NCBI GenBank assembly: GCA_029959365.1
Contig: JASCOA010000001.1
Coordinates: 124,001-188,000, forward strand
Direction of reading: 5' to 3'
Origin: Microbacteriaceae bacterium PS02343
GTDB taxonomy: Bacteria; Actinomycetota; Actinomycetes; Actinomycetales; Microbacteriaceae
DNA length: 64,000 nt
Part shown: one piece after another, positions 1 through 6,990 of the stretch
How positions within the stretch are numbered: position 1 is the stretch's first letter
How the letters are laid out: each line of letters opens with the position of its first letter
The notes under the pieces: generated by a model
Told to the model about the DNA's origin: nothing
The model's database searches: none
What the model saw: the letters and a program-made list of their open reading frames with translations, nothing else
Translations under genes and position numbers: made by a program

Positions 1-612
1 CTCCCGCGACCACGGGGCCTCGTGACCGAGGAGTACGTCGACGCGCGCTGTGCCGAGAGCTTCCAGATCTGCTTCGGTGATTGCTTCCTGGGGCCACCAG
101 GAACCACCATGGCCATCGGCACGGGGAGGCTTGCGCCACCACCGGTCGATGCTGTTTGCGCCGCCGAGACTGGCGACGACGGTCCCGGCTCTCGTGCGGC
201 CCCGCCATCCACGGGGCAGGAACGTGATGTGCTCGGTGAGGTGCCGGTAGCCGAGTTCATCGGGCGGGAACTGGCGCTCGAGGGCTGCGTAGCCTTCGTG
301 GTTGCCACCGGTGACGAAGAGCCGGGCATCCCTCTTGGCGAGGATCTCATCGAGCTTGCCGAGGAGTTTGTGCTCTCGAGGTCCGCCGTACCAGATGAAG
401 CCGAAGTCGCCGAGGACATGGATGTGACGGATCCCGATCGCGAGGAAGCGGTAGAGCGTGTCGCGGGTCCAGGGGTAGTTGCCGTGGGTGTCGCCGAGGA
501 GCCCGATCCGGTCGTCGACGACGGAGATCGGGTCGGCGCGCGCGTGCATGTCGAGCTTCACGATCCCCCTCGGGACGCCTTCCGAAGCTGCAGCTCTCGA
601 TCCCTCGTCCAT
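1..612 (-). CDS. Metallophosphoesterase, 3' end beyond window edge
   Basis: Reading frame open from ATG at 612 down to base 1, 204 codons seen, C-terminus missing. The calcineurin-like phosphoesterase metal-binding motifs occur in order: GDTHGN near residue 39, GDFG near 63, GNHE near 95 and GHE near 198. This is the signature of binuclear metal phosphatases or nucleases. GAGGAG lies 8 nt before the ATG. The gene follows dnaB on the same strand after 129 bp, with an inverted repeat in the gap. The substrate cannot be told from sequence; the residues between the motifs resemble small stand-alone phosphoesterases often found in accessory loci. Motif assignment is secure, biological role is not. 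Confidence 0.85.
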   Translation of the reverse strand, partial: MDEGSRAAASEGVPRGIVKLDMHARADPISVVDDRIGLLGDTHGNYPWTRDTLYRFLAIGIRHIHVLGDFGFIWYGGPREHKLLGKLDEILAKRDARLFVTGGNHEGYAALERQFPPDELGYRHLTEHITFLPRGWRGRTRAGTVVASLGGANSIDRWWRKPPRADGHGGSWWPQEAITEADLEALGTARVDVLLGHEAPWSRE

Positions 613-640
613 CACCGTCGCTCCTCTCGAGGATGAGATC

Positions 641-659
641 GTGTTGCGGGACACAACAC
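641..659. promoter_or_regulatory. Inverted repeat, possible operator
   Basis: GTGTTG, a 7-nt spacer, then CAACAC, lying 29 bp upstream of the phosphoesterase start codon. Size and position suit a dimeric repressor site, but the stem is too short to act as a terminator for dnaB. Function is inferred. Confidence 0.35.
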
Positions 660-741
660 GTCGGCCGCTCGCTCACCGCGATCGCTACCAGCCGGCGACA
701 GCTCATATGACGGGCGACACTTCGCGTGGTCGATTCACAGA

Positions 742-2115
742 TCAGGCCGGAGCCATGTCCGCGAAGCGCGAGAAGTGGCCGTGGAAGCCGACCGTCACGG
801 TCGCCGTCGGGCCGTTGCGGTGCTTGGCGACGATGAGGTCCGCCTCGCCGGCGCGGGGGTTGTCCTTCTCGTAAGCGGCCTCGCGGTGCAGCAGGATCAC
901 CATGTCGGCATCCTGCTCGAGCGAGCCGGACTCTCGCAGGTCGCTGACGGCGGGCTTCTTGTCGGCGCGCTGCTCCGGTCCACGGTTCAGCTGCGAGAGC
1001 GCGATGACCGGCACCTTGAGCTCCTTGGCGAGCAGCTTGAGCGCTCGCGAGAACTCGCTGACCTCCTGCTGGCGGCTCTCGACGCGCTTGCCGCTCGTCA
1101 TGAGCTGCAGGTAGTCGATGACGATGAGCTTGAGGTCGTTGGTCTGCTTGAGACGGCGCGCCTTGGCGCGGATCTCGACCAGGGTCATGTTCGGGGAGTC
1201 GTCGATGAAGAGCGGAGCGTCGTTGATGCGGCCGCGCACCTGGGCGATCGTGGTCCAGTCGCGGTTGTCGACGGTGCCCTTGCGCATGTTCTGCAGCGGC
1301 ACGCTCGCCTCGGCGCTCATGAGGCGCATGGCGATCTCGCTGCGCCCCATCTCGAGCGAGAAGAAGACCGCGGCCTGGCCGTGCTTGATGGCGGCTGCGC
1401 GCGCGAAGTCGAGCGCGAGCGTCGACTTGCCGAGCGCGGGTCGCGCGGCGATGAGGATGAGCTGGCCGGGGTGCAGGCCGTTGGTGAGTGCATCGAGCTC
1501 GGCGAAGCCCGTGGGCACGCCGGTCATCTGACCGTCGCGGCCCTTGGCCGCCTCGATCTCGTCGATGGCCGTGGCGACGGCGTCGCTCAGCGGCACGTAG
1601 TCCTCGGTCTGCACGCCGCCGGTCACGTTGTAGATCTCGGCCTGGGCGCTGTTGACGAGGTCGACGACCTCGCCCTCGCTGCCGTAGCCCATCTGCACGA
1701 TGCGGGTGCCGGCCTCGACGAGGCGGCGCAGCACGGCCTTCTCGGCCACGATGGTGGCGTAGAAGCCCGCGTTGGCGGCGGTCGGCACGAGGCTCGTGAG
1801 CGTGTGCAGGTACTCGGCGCCGCCGGCTCGCGAGAGCAGGCCGTCCTTGCTGAGCTGGTCCGTGACCGTGATGACGTCGGTGGGCTCGCCGTGCGAGTAG
1901 AGCGCCAGGACGGCGTCGTAGATGATCTCGTGCTTGGGCAGGTAGAAGTCGACGCCGCGCACGGTCTCGATGACGTCGGCCACCGCGTCCTTGCTCAGCA
2001 GCATGCCGCCGAGGGCGCTCTGCTCGGCGAGCAGATCGTGCGGCGGGGTGCGCTCCGCGCCGCGCCGCGTGGTCTGCGCGCCATCGTCGGCCGGTCCCAG
2101 ATGAGCGATCGACAC
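742..2115 (-). CDS. dnaB: Replicative DNA helicase DnaB
   Basis: 457 aa, usual length for an intein-free DnaB. Hexameric 5'-3' helicase at the replication fork. The N-terminal DnaB domain (starting near HDLLAEQSALGGML) is followed by a RecA-like domain with Walker A ARPALGKST near residue 228, Walker B LIVIDYLQL, and the C-terminal segment ESGSLEQDADMVILLHR that holds conserved motor residues. GTG at 2115 was chosen because GGAGG sits 7 nt upstream; the open frame extends further to 2271 but without family similarity. No intein, unlike several mycobacterial DnaB proteins. It lies downstream of the rpsF-ssb-rpsR-rplI operon, separated from it by a strong terminator and a DnaA-box-rich stretch, so it likely has its own promoter. 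Confidence 0.97.
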   Translation of the reverse strand: MSIAHLGPADDGAQTTRRGAERTPPHDLLAEQSALGGMLLSKDAVADVIETVRGVDFYLPKHEIIYDAVLALYSHGEPTDVITVTDQLSKDGLLSRAGGAEYLHTLTSLVPTAANAGFYATIVAEKAVLRRLVEAGTRIVQMGYGSEGEVVDLVNSAQAEIYNVTGGVQTEDYVPLSDAVATAIDEIEAAKGRDGQMTGVPTGFAELDALTNGLHPGQLILIAARPALGKSTLALDFARAAAIKHGQAAVFFSLEMGRSEIAMRLMSAEASVPLQNMRKGTVDNRDWTTIAQVRGRINDAPLFIDDSPNMTLVEIRAKARRLKQTNDLKLIVIDYLQLMTSGKRVESRQQEVSEFSRALKLLAKELKVPVIALSQLNRGPEQRADKKPAVSDLRESGSLEQDADMVILLHREAAYEKDNPRAGEADLIVAKHRNGPTATVTVGFHGHFSRFADMAPA

Positions 2116-2278
2116 GCGCGGCCTCCAAAGGCTTCGGTGCGCTCGCGGATGCGACGAGCGGCTTGCTGCAGTTCTACGGCGGACCCCCGACACGTCCCCC
2201 GTGCGGGCCCTTCCGCCGGCCCTTCCGGGCGGCGCTGTCACACCATAGAGAGGGTCCGGCCCCAGGACCAAACGGGCC

Positions 2279-2420
2279 TGTGGATAACTCTGTGGAGGAC
2301 TTGGGAGAAACGCCGTGCGACATGGGGAAAGCCTGTGGGCAGACCTGTGGAATGTCAGTGGATTGTTTCACGTAATCCCGCCCTGAACAGGCATTTCCAT
2401 TTCCACATGCCGTGTGGAAA
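2279..2420. promoter_or_regulatory. DnaA-box-rich stretch upstream of dnaB
   Basis: The rplI-dnaB gap contains a perfect DnaA box TGTGGATAA (2279-2287). Related 9-mers in the same orientation are TGTGGAGGA (2291), TGTGGGCAG (2334), TGTGGAATG (2346) and AGTGGATTG (2357), mostly 11-12 bp apart. An 8-bp perfect inverted repeat TTTCCACA / TGTGGAAA follows at 2400-2407 and 2413-2420. DnaA binding is inferred from the consensus. A role in dnaB transcription or in titrating DnaA is possible. Confidence 0.55.
2364..2379. other. Degenerate parS half-site
   Basis: TGTTTCACGT matches the first ten bases of parS exactly, but the second half has diverged (AATCCC instead of GAAACA). It is also part of a GGATT/AATCC inverted repeat. 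It may be a decayed or weak ParB site; binding is doubtful. Confidence 0.25.
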
Positions 2421-2506
2421 AACTTGTTTAGAGCAGTGGTTGAAGCTTGCTCAGCAGAGCCGTCACCTGTGTACAAAGCACCCGCGAAAGGGGGTTGACA
2501 GGCGCG

Positions 2507-2548
2507 AAAAAGCGGCAGCGGTGGGGACGGATCCCCACCGCTGCCGCT
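2507..2548 (-). terminator. Rho-independent terminator of the rpsF-rplI operon
   Basis: A perfect 17-bp stem (2511-2527 with 2532-2548) with a 4-nt loop, followed on the minus strand by five T. It starts 16 bp after the rplI stop codon. It separates the ribosomal protein operon from dnaB. Confidence 0.93.
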
Positions 2549-2564
2549 TCGCGGAGCGCGCGCC

Positions 2565-3017
2565 TTACTTGGCGGCGACCACCTGCAGTGCGATCGTCGC
2601 GACGAGGTCGTCGCGAAGGCGCAGAGTGGCCTCGTGCTTGCCCGTGACCTTGATCGCGTTCGCGATCTCGATCTTGCGCTTGTCGACACCGGTGACGCCC
2701 GCGTCGGCGATGGCCTGAGCCACGTCCGCGGTCTTCACCGAGCCGAACAGACGACCCTCGGCGCCGGCCTTCACGCGCAGCGTGATGACGTTCGCCTCGA
2801 CACGGGCCTTGAGGTCCTTGGCCTCCTCGATCGTGGCGAGCTCGCGCGCGGCGCGGGCTGCCTTGATCTGCTCGACCTGCTTCTCGCCACCGCGCGACCA
2901 CGCGACAGCGAAGCCCTGCGGGATGAGGTAGTTGCGGGCGTACCCGTTCTTGACCTCGATGACGTCACCGGCGGAACCGAGACCGGACACCTCGTTGGTG
3001 AGGATGAGCTTCGACAT
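2565..3017 (-). CDS. rplI: 50S ribosomal protein L9
   Basis: 150 aa, normal length. The N-terminal rRNA-binding domain holds the family signature [20 protein letters not shown], joined by a long lysine/alanine-rich helix to the C-terminal domain. L9 binds 23S rRNA near L1 and limits frameshifting. Last gene of rpsF-ssb-rpsR-rplI; the ATG at 3017 is 11 bp after rpsR, with AAGGAGG in the gap. A strong terminator follows. Confidence 0.98.
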   Translation of the reverse strand: MSKLILTNEVSGLGSAGDVIEVKNGYARNYLIPQGFAVAWSRGGEKQVEQIKAARAARELATIEEAKDLKARVEANVITLRVKAGAEGRLFGSVKTADVAQAIADAGVTGVDKRKIEIANAIKVTGKHEATLRLRDDLVATIALQVVAAK

Positions 3018-3028
3018 GTGCTTCCTCC

Positions 3029-3286
3029 TTAGCGGCCGGAGCCGGCGTAGGGGAGGAGCGCCATCTCGCGCGCGTTCTTGACCGCGCGGGCGATGAGTCG
3101 CTGCTCCTGGACGGAGACGCCGGTGATGCGGCGCGCGCGGATCTTGCCGCGCTCGGAGACGAACTTGCGAAGCGTCGCGACGTCCTTGTAGTCGATCACG
3201 CCGACCTTGATGGACTTCGCGGGAGCGGCGTTCTTGCCGCCCTTGCGGGCCGGCTTGCGGCGGTCGCCGCTGCTCTTTCCAGCCAT
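3029..3286 (-). CDS. rpsR: 30S ribosomal protein S18
   Basis: 85 aa. The core [19 protein letters not shown]...RRITG followed by [21 protein letters not shown] is the S18 signature. The N-terminus is lysine/arginine-rich. S18 pairs with S6 on the small-subunit platform, and the S6 gene rpsF opens this operon. No CxxC zinc-binding pair is seen near the N-terminus, so this is the zinc-independent type, the form made when zinc is scarce in organisms that carry two copies. Whether a second copy exists cannot be seen here. Confidence 0.97.
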   Translation of the reverse strand: MAGKSSGDRRKPARKGGKNAAPAKSIKVGVIDYKDVATLRKFVSERGKIRARRITGVSVQEQRLIARAVKNAREMALLPYAGSGR

Positions 3287-3309
3287 GTTGCTACCTGCTT
3301 TCAGGATGT

Positions 3310-3330
3310 CGAGCGGATGCGATCCGCTCG
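3310..3330. repeat. Perfect 9-bp hairpin between ssb and rpsR
   Basis: CGAGCGGAT, spacer GCG, ATCCGCTCG. It lies within the 90-bp gap between ssb and rpsR and has no T-run on the minus strand. It could stabilise an mRNA end or lower read-through between ssb and rpsR. One arm contains the octamer GCGGATGC that is frequent across the window. Confidence 0.5.
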
Positions 3331-3376
3331 AAAGATGTAGAGAAGGGTTCTCGACGACGAGGTGGAGCCTCGACGT

Positions 3377-3904
3377 TTAGAAGGGGACCTCGTCGTTGTA
3401 CTGACCCGGCGTGCTCCAGACGTCGGCGCCGCCGCCCTGCTGGCCACCGCTCGGTGCCCAGGGCTCGTCGCCGCCGCGGTTCTGCTGCTGCGCGGGGGCG
3501 TTGCCGCCACCGCGGTTGCCGCCGCCGTTGCCGCCGCCACCCTGTGCACGGGTGACCTGCGCGGTCGCGTAACGGAGCGAGGGGCCGATCTCGTCGACCT
3601 CCAGCTCGATCGAGGTGCGCCGCTCGCCTTCCTTCGTCTCGTAGGAGCGCTGCTTGAGGCGGCCGGTCGCGATGACGCGGCTGCCCTTGGTCAGCGATCC
3701 CGCGACGTGCTCGGCGAACTCGCGCCAGACGGACGCGCGGAGGAACAGGGCCTCGCCGTCCTTCCAGTCGTTCGCCGCACGGTCGAAGGTGCGGGGCGTG
3801 GAGGCGATGGTGAAGTTGGCGACCGCGAGGCCGTTCTGGGTGTACCGGAGTTCCGGATCGGCAGTGAGGTTGCCGACCACCGTGATGATCGTCTCGCCGG
3901 CCAC
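3377..3904 (-). CDS. ssb: Single-stranded DNA-binding protein
   Basis: 175 aa. An N-terminal OB fold (residues 1-110, starting [19 protein letters not shown]) is followed by a Gly/Asn/Gln-rich flexible linker and the acidic tip NDEVPF, which recruits replication and repair partners. SSB coats single-stranded DNA as a tetramer. The start at 3904 lies 3 bp after the rpsF stop, indicating translational coupling. The rpsF-ssb-rpsR order is conserved in most bacteria. The linker is coded by a GC-rich, repetitive stretch (about 3420-3560). Confidence 0.97.
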   Translation of the reverse strand: MAGETIITVVGNLTADPELRYTQNGLAVANFTIASTPRTFDRAANDWKDGEALFLRASVWREFAEHVAGSLTKGSRVIATGRLKQRSYETKEGERRTSIELEVDEIGPSLRYATAQVTRAQGGGGNGGGNRGGGNAPAQQQNRGGDEPWAPSGGQQGGGADVWSTPGQYNDEVPF

Positions 3905-3907
3905 GCC

Positions 3908-4276
3908 TTACTCCGCCTTCGCCGGGGCGGCTGCCTTGCGGGCGGCCTTCTCGTCAGCGATCTTCTTCGCAGCGGCGACCTGGGCGAAGCCCTCTTCCGC
4001 GCGGAGGATCTTGGTGCGCAGGACGGCCTCGCTGAGACCGAGCTGGCGGTCGAGCTCCAGGCTGCTGCTGGCCTCGGACGTGAAGTTCACGACGGCGTAG
4101 ATGCCCTCGCTCTTCTTCGCGATCTCGTACGCCAGGCGACGACGGCCCCAGATGTCGACGTTGTCGATCGTTCCGCCGTCATTGCGAATGACGTTCAGGA
4201 ACTTCTCAAGGCTGGGAGCCACAGTGCGCTCGTCGACCTCCGGGTCGAGAATCACCATCAACTCGTACTGATGCAT
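3908..4276 (-). CDS. rpsF: 30S ribosomal protein S6
   Basis: 122 aa. The S6 fold runs over residues 1-96 (starts [18 protein letters not shown]; contains [18 protein letters not shown]), followed by a 25-residue Ala/Lys/Glu-rich tail. S6 binds S18 in the 30S platform. GAGGAGG lies about 9 nt before the ATG. First gene of a four-gene operon with ssb, rpsR and rplI; a small hairpin in its leader may be regulatory. Confidence 0.97.
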   Translation of the reverse strand: MHQYELMVILDPEVDERTVAPSLEKFLNVIRNDGGTIDNVDIWGRRRLAYEIAKKSEGIYAVVNFTSEASSSLELDRQLGLSEAVLRTKILRAEEGFAQVAAAKKIADEKAARKAAAPAKAE

Positions 4277-4307
4277 AGTTCACCCACCTCCTCTGGACTA
4301 GAACGGC

Positions 4308-4322
4308 CACGGAATCTCCGTG
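4308..4322 (-). promoter_or_regulatory. Small hairpin in the rpsF leader
   Basis: CACGGA and TCCGTG separated by 3 nt, lying 32-46 bp upstream of the rpsF start. Many bacteria control this operon by an S6:S18-binding leader hairpin containing CCG. The stem here carries CCG, but I cannot confirm the full motif by eye. Confidence 0.25.
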
Positions 4323-4418
4323 ACAGGAGGGTAATAGCATCGTGCCGCCGGGGACGGGTGTCCCCAGGGCAACCTGCTCAGTGTAGTCGCCCCCGAGCGG
4401 ATGCGGCAAGCGCGCCGG

Positions 4419-5855
4419 TCAGGCCTGCTCGGCCCACCACGCCCGCAGCCGCTGCTCCGCGACCTCCGCGCCGATCGGGCCCTCGTCGAGGCGCACCTCC
4501 AGCAGGTGCTTGTAGGCCCGCCCGACCGCCGGACCGGGGCGGATGCCGAGGATCGCCATGATCTGCTCGCCGTCCAGCTCCGGGCGCACCGACTCGAGCT
4601 CCTCGCGCTCCAGGAGCTCCGCGATCCGCTGCTCCAGGTCGTCGTAGGCGAAGGCCAGGCGCTCCGCCTTCCGCTTGTTCTGGGTCGTCACGTCGGCGCG
4701 GGTCAGGATGTGCAGGCGCTCCAGCTGATCGCCGGCGTCGCGCACGTAGCGGCGCACGGCCGAGTCCGTCCATCCGCCCTCCGTGTACCCGAAGAAGCGC
4801 AGGTGCAGCTCGACGAGACGGCTGACCGCCGCGATCGTGTCGTTGTCGAGGCGCAGGGCCTTCAGCCGCTTGCGGGCCAGCTTCGCGCCGACGACGTCGT
4901 GGTGGTGGAAGGTCACCGCGCCCGCACCCTCGAAGCGGCGGGTGGCCGGCTTGCCGATGTCGTGCAGCAGGGCCGCCCAGCGCACGACGAGGTCGGGGGA
5001 GGGGGGAGCGGATGCGCGGCTGCGCTCCAGCGCGATCGCCTGGTCGAGCACGGTGAGGCTGTGCGCGTAGACGTCCTTGTGCCGGTGCGCGGCATCGCTC
5101 GTGAGCGAGAGCGCCGGCAGCTCGGGCAGCACGAGCTCGGCGATGCCGGTGTCGACGAGCAGGTCGAGGCCCTGCCGCGGCGCATCGGTCGCCAGCAGCT
5201 TCTGCAGCTCGTCGCGCACGCGCTCGGCCGAGATGCGGGTGATCGACTCCGCCAGCTCGTGCGCCGCGGCGGCGGTGTCGGGGTCCACCCGGAAGCCGAG
5301 CTGGCTGGCGAAGCGGGCCATGCGCATCATCCGCAGCGGGTCGTCGCCGAAGGAGACCTCGGGCTCGGCCGGGGTGCGCAGGCGCTGCGCCTCGAGGTCC
5401 ACGAGCCCGCCGGTCGGGTCGACCAGCGCGCCCGAGGGCAGTCGGAGCGCCATCGCGTTGACGGTGAAGTCGCGGCGCACCAGGTCGCCGTCGAGGCTGT
5501 CGCCGAAGGCGACCACGGGCTTGCGGGTCACGCCGTCGTAGAGGTCGGCGCGGTAGGTGGTGATCTCGACGGTCTCGCCGTCGATGCGGGCGGCGATGGT
5601 GCCGAACTCGCGGCCGATGTCCCAGTGCGCGGTCGCGAGCGGCTTGACGAGCTCGAGGATCCGGTCCGGGCGCGCGCTGGTCGTGAAGTCGAGGTCGGTC
5701 ACGTCGCGACCGAGCAGGGCGTCGCGCACCGGGCCGCCGACGAGGGCGAGCTCTTCGCCGCCGACGGCGAAGGCCTCTGCGAGCCGCGCGACCGTGGTCG
5801 AGCGGGCGAGGGAATCGAGCCGGGCGAGGCCCTCGGCGAGCGCGTGCATGGTCAT
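4419..5855 (-). CDS. cca: CCA-adding tRNA nucleotidyltransferase
   Basis: 478 aa, matching the actinobacterial family. Adds or repairs the 3' CCA of tRNAs. The N-terminal nucleotidyltransferase head has GGPVRDALLGRDVTDLDF, with the DxD metal pair in the last four residues. A middle RNA-binding part and a C-terminal HD domain (HDIGKP, with HHHDVVG following) come next. The ATG at 5855 is chosen; GTG 5867 and ATG 5849 are also possible because no ribosome binding site is visible. Divergent from the HExxH gene across about 65 bp, as cca is at the equivalent locus in mycobacteria. The HD domain often carries phosphohydrolase activity in this family. Confidence 0.94.
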   Translation of the reverse strand: MTMHALAEGLARLDSLARSTTVARLAEAFAVGGEELALVGGPVRDALLGRDVTDLDFTTSARPDRILELVKPLATAHWDIGREFGTIAARIDGETVEITTYRADLYDGVTRKPVVAFGDSLDGDLVRRDFTVNAMALRLPSGALVDPTGGLVDLEAQRLRTPAEPEVSFGDDPLRMMRMARFASQLGFRVDPDTAAAAHELAESITRISAERVRDELQKLLATDAPRQGLDLLVDTGIAELVLPELPALSLTSDAAHRHKDVYAHSLTVLDQAIALERSRASAPPSPDLVVRWAALLHDIGKPATRRFEGAGAVTFHHHDVVGAKLARKRLKALRLDNDTIAAVSRLVELHLRFFGYTEGGWTDSAVRRYVRDAGDQLERLHILTRADVTTQNKRKAERLAFAYDDLEQRIAELLEREELESVRPELDGEQIMAILGIRPGPAVGRAYKHLLEVRLDEGPIGAEVAEQRLRAWWAEQA

Positions 5856-5909
5856 GGAGTCTGCCACAGGGGTCCGGCACGCCTCGGGCCGTCCAGCGCT
5901 CGCATCGAC

Positions 5910-5915
5910 CATGAT
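5910..5915 (+). promoter_or_regulatory. -10-like hexamer CATGAT, leaderless start
   Basis: Lies 6 nt before the GTG at 5922, with no ribosome binding site between. No -35 is recognisable. Confidence 0.4.
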
Positions 5916-5921
5916 GGAGCG

Positions 5922-6938
5922 GTGACGACCACTCCGAATGGCCGCCGCGGCCCCCGCGCCCTGCTCGCCGTGCTCGCGGGCGTGCTCGCGCTCGCGCTCG
6001 TCGGCACGGCGCTCTGGGCGATGGCCAACCGCCGCTACCTGGAGGACGCCTACACGGGCTGGAACTACGAGGCCTCCGCCGAGCTCGCCGCGGTGCGCGA
6101 TCGCACGGCGATGAGCGACGAGGGGCGCTTCCTCTTCGCCGCCAGCACCCCGAGTCTCGAGGACGCGGAGCAGTTCAACGAGTCCTGCGGCCGCGAGGAT
6201 CCGACCTTCTACGTCCTCGGCTGCTACGCCGGCACGACCATCCACCTCTACCGCATCACCGACGAGCGCCTCGACGGCATCGTCGAGGTCACGGCCGCGC
6301 ACGAGATGCTGCACGCCGCGTGGGACCGCATGACCGAAGCGGAGCACGACGAGCTCGAGCCGCTGCTCGAGGCGGAGTACGAGCGCGTGGCCGACGACGC
6401 CTTCGCCGAGCGGATGGACTACTACGCCGAGGCCCAGCCCGGCACCCGGGTGAACGAGCTGCACTCGATCATCGGCACGGAGGTCGCCGATCTCTCGCCG
6501 GAGCTCGAGGCGCACTACGACCAGTACTTCGAGGACCGCTCGGTCGTCGTCGGCCTGCACGACGGCTACTCGAGCGTGCTCGCCGACATCCAGGAGCGCA
6601 GCGAGTCCCTCGTCGCCGAGCTCGACGCCCTGGCCGGCACGATCGAGGCCGGCCGCAGCGCCTACGAGGCCGGCACGACCGAGCTCAACGACGACATCGA
6701 GGTCTTCAACGCGCGCGCCAGCACGCCCGGCGGCTTCGACACCGACGAGTTCGAGCGGCAGCGCGACCGCCTCTACGACCGCGGCGAGGAGCTCGACGAG
6801 CAGCGCGATGCGGTGAACGCCGATGTGGCCCGCTACGAGGAGCTGCGCGCCGAGCTCGAGTCGCTCAACGCCGAATCCGCCGCGCTCCTGCAGAGCATGG
6901 ACAGCCTGCAGGCGCCCAAGGAGGTGCCGGTCCCCTGA
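5922..6938 (+). CDS. Membrane-anchored HExxH protein with C-terminal coiled coil
   Basis: 338 aa. A short basic N-terminus is followed by one transmembrane segment (residues 13-33), then an outer domain with the zincin-like motif AHEMLHAAWD (H127, E128, H131) and two cysteines near 89 and 101 that could form a disulfide. Residues 215-330 are Glu/Ala/Arg-rich with heptad character, predicted coiled coil. The HExxH motif with an upstream helix suggests a metallopeptidase, but I see no clear third zinc ligand, so catalysis is unproven. It takes the position held by a NUDIX gene in mycobacteria, next to the MurJ locus, so a cell-envelope role is plausible. GTG at 5922 is preceded by a -10-like hexamer and looks leaderless. 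Confidence 0.75.
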   Translation: MTTTPNGRRGPRALLAVLAGVLALALVGTALWAMANRRYLEDAYTGWNYEASAELAAVRDRTAMSDEGRFLFAASTPSLEDAEQFNESCGREDPTFYVLGCYAGTTIHLYRITDERLDGIVEVTAAHEMLHAAWDRMTEAEHDELEPLLEAEYERVADDAFAERMDYYAEAQPGTRVNELHSIIGTEVADLSPELEAHYDQYFEDRSVVVGLHDGYSSVLADIQERSESLVAELDALAGTIEAGRSAYEAGTTELNDDIEVFNARASTPGGFDTDEFERQRDRLYDRGEELDEQRDAVNADVARYEELRAELESLNAESAALLQSMDSLQAPKEVPVP

Positions 6939-6977
6939 CCGGAGCGGCGGGCGAGCCGGCCCCCAGCGGCCCGCGCC

Positions 6978-6983
6978 TAGAAT
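6978..6983 (+). promoter_or_regulatory. -10 hexamer TAGAAT, leaderless start
   Basis: Ends 7 nt before the ATG at 6991. There is no Shine-Dalgarno sequence, so transcription probably starts at the initiation codon. Confidence 0.6.
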
Positions 6984-6990
6984 CGGTCGC

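Noticed and set aside
2495-2500. TTGACA on the plus strand as a promoter -35
   Set aside because: No plus-strand gene follows, and the terminator stem of rplI begins 11 bp downstream.
775-2718. A 647-codon plus-strand frame opposite dnaB and crossing into rplI
   Set aside because: It spans a terminator and two real genes on the other strand; no recognisable domain.
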